Made by a program: the position numbers and the translations under genes. Below, one piece after another: positions 63,936 through 64,000 of a stretch of DNA of 64,000 nucleotides (position 1 is the stretch's first letter; every line of letters starts with the position of its first letter). The notes below the pieces were generated by a model. That model ran no database searches, was not told the DNA's origin, and was given only the letters and a program-made list of their open reading frames with translations. This stretch comes from Maribacter vaceletii. Its GTDB lineage: Bacteria; Bacteroidota; Bacteroidia; Flavobacteriales; Flavobacteriaceae. The DNA lies in the NCBI RefSeq assembly GCF_003634105.1, contig NZ_RBIQ01000008.1, forward strand, positions 620,001 to 684,000. The letters run 5' to 3'.

Positions 63936-64000
63936 TTACGCTTCTAATTGTTCTTTTAAAGCTGCCAGACCTTCTTCAAAATCTTTTCCAACAGCTTTAT
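63936..64000 (-). CDS. C-terminal end of an unidentified protein, possibly SRPBCC/START-like
   Basis: A minus-strand frame enters from the window edge and stops at 63936. The 21 visible residues include V-G-K-D-F-E-E-G-L-A-A-L-K, a helix seen at the end of SRPBCC (polyketide cyclase-like) proteins in this phylum. The fragment is too short for a firm call. Confidence 0.35.
   Translation of the reverse strand, partial: KAVGKDFEEGLAALKEQLEA

Overview
The window looks like an ordinary chromosomal segment from a member of the Bacteroidota, most likely the Flavobacteriaceae. The evidence is strong AT richness, promoters of the TTG / TAnnTTTG type instead of sigma70 boxes, little sign of Shine-Dalgarno sequences, TonB-dependent receptors with carboxypeptidase-like N-terminal domains paired with DUF4249 lipoproteins, and gene blocks typical of the group such as dapA-bamD-rpoZ-coaBC-DUF4835-recN. 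Genus and species cannot be fixed from sequence reading alone. Coding density is high. I saw no tRNA or rRNA gene, insertion sequence, prophage, CRISPR array or defence island.

Layout. 1-3.4 kb (minus): N-terminal part of a sensor kinase, coaE, a YbbR-like protein and a glycosyltransferase. 3.6-11 kb (minus): fabI, then recN, DUF4835, coaBC, rpoZ, bamD, dapA and a DUF6913-like gene, linking fatty-acid, CoA and lysine/peptidoglycan precursor synthesis with outer-membrane assembly. 11-13 kb (plus): a 5'-nucleotidase split into two lipoprotein genes, plus an acetyltransferase. 13-17.7 kb (minus): sugar kinase, ligA, prmC, acetyltransferase. 17.7-24 kb (mostly plus): ribD, HAD phosphatase, EamA transporter, YigZ, thioesterase, dnaA, LMW phosphatase, RsmI-like methylase. 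24-27 kb (minus): lysozyme-like protein, mltG, acetyltransferase, dapF. 27-35 kb (plus): HtrA protease, a long GAPDH, a coiled-coil membrane protein, trmD, rplS, a 632-bp gap and monomeric isocitrate dehydrogenase. 35-41 kb: TonB receptor with DUF4249 partner, DUF4294, M42 peptidase and Nudix hydrolase. 41-48.7 kb (minus): an SDR with a palindromic operator, hisS, a DUF6495-like gene, an Oar-like TonB receptor and rpsF-rpsR-rplI. 49-55.9 kb: a LytTR response regulator, a nadC-brkB-DUF2147-priA operon, rlmH and a truncated kinase-like NarX/PilJ-type sensor. 56-64 kb: a SerB-SerA fusion, the SatD/DUF3307 pair, a small methyltransferase, rdgB, a DEAD-box helicase with a structured leader, a carboxypeptidase-like-domain protein, a cysteine-rich metallothionein-like lipoprotein and the 3' end of a further gene.

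Most genes are housekeeping. The less ordinary signals are: (i) a dispersed palindromic repeat in three copies (3.4, 40.7 and 42.3 kb), one internally deleted and one supplying a stop codon; (ii) a lipoprotein joining a heavy-metal-binding domain to two seven-cysteine repeats; (iii) three genes whose start codon lies four bases after a TAnnTTTG box, predicting near-leaderless transcripts; (iv) a mutually exclusive pairing in the DEAD-box helicase leader; (v) an operator overlapping the promoter of a putative uronate reductase; (vi) an 18-bp perfect palindrome upstream of a LytTR regulator; and (vii) a sensor that keeps a histidine-kinase dimerisation-like segment but has no ATPase domain. No complete novel multi-gene system is evident.
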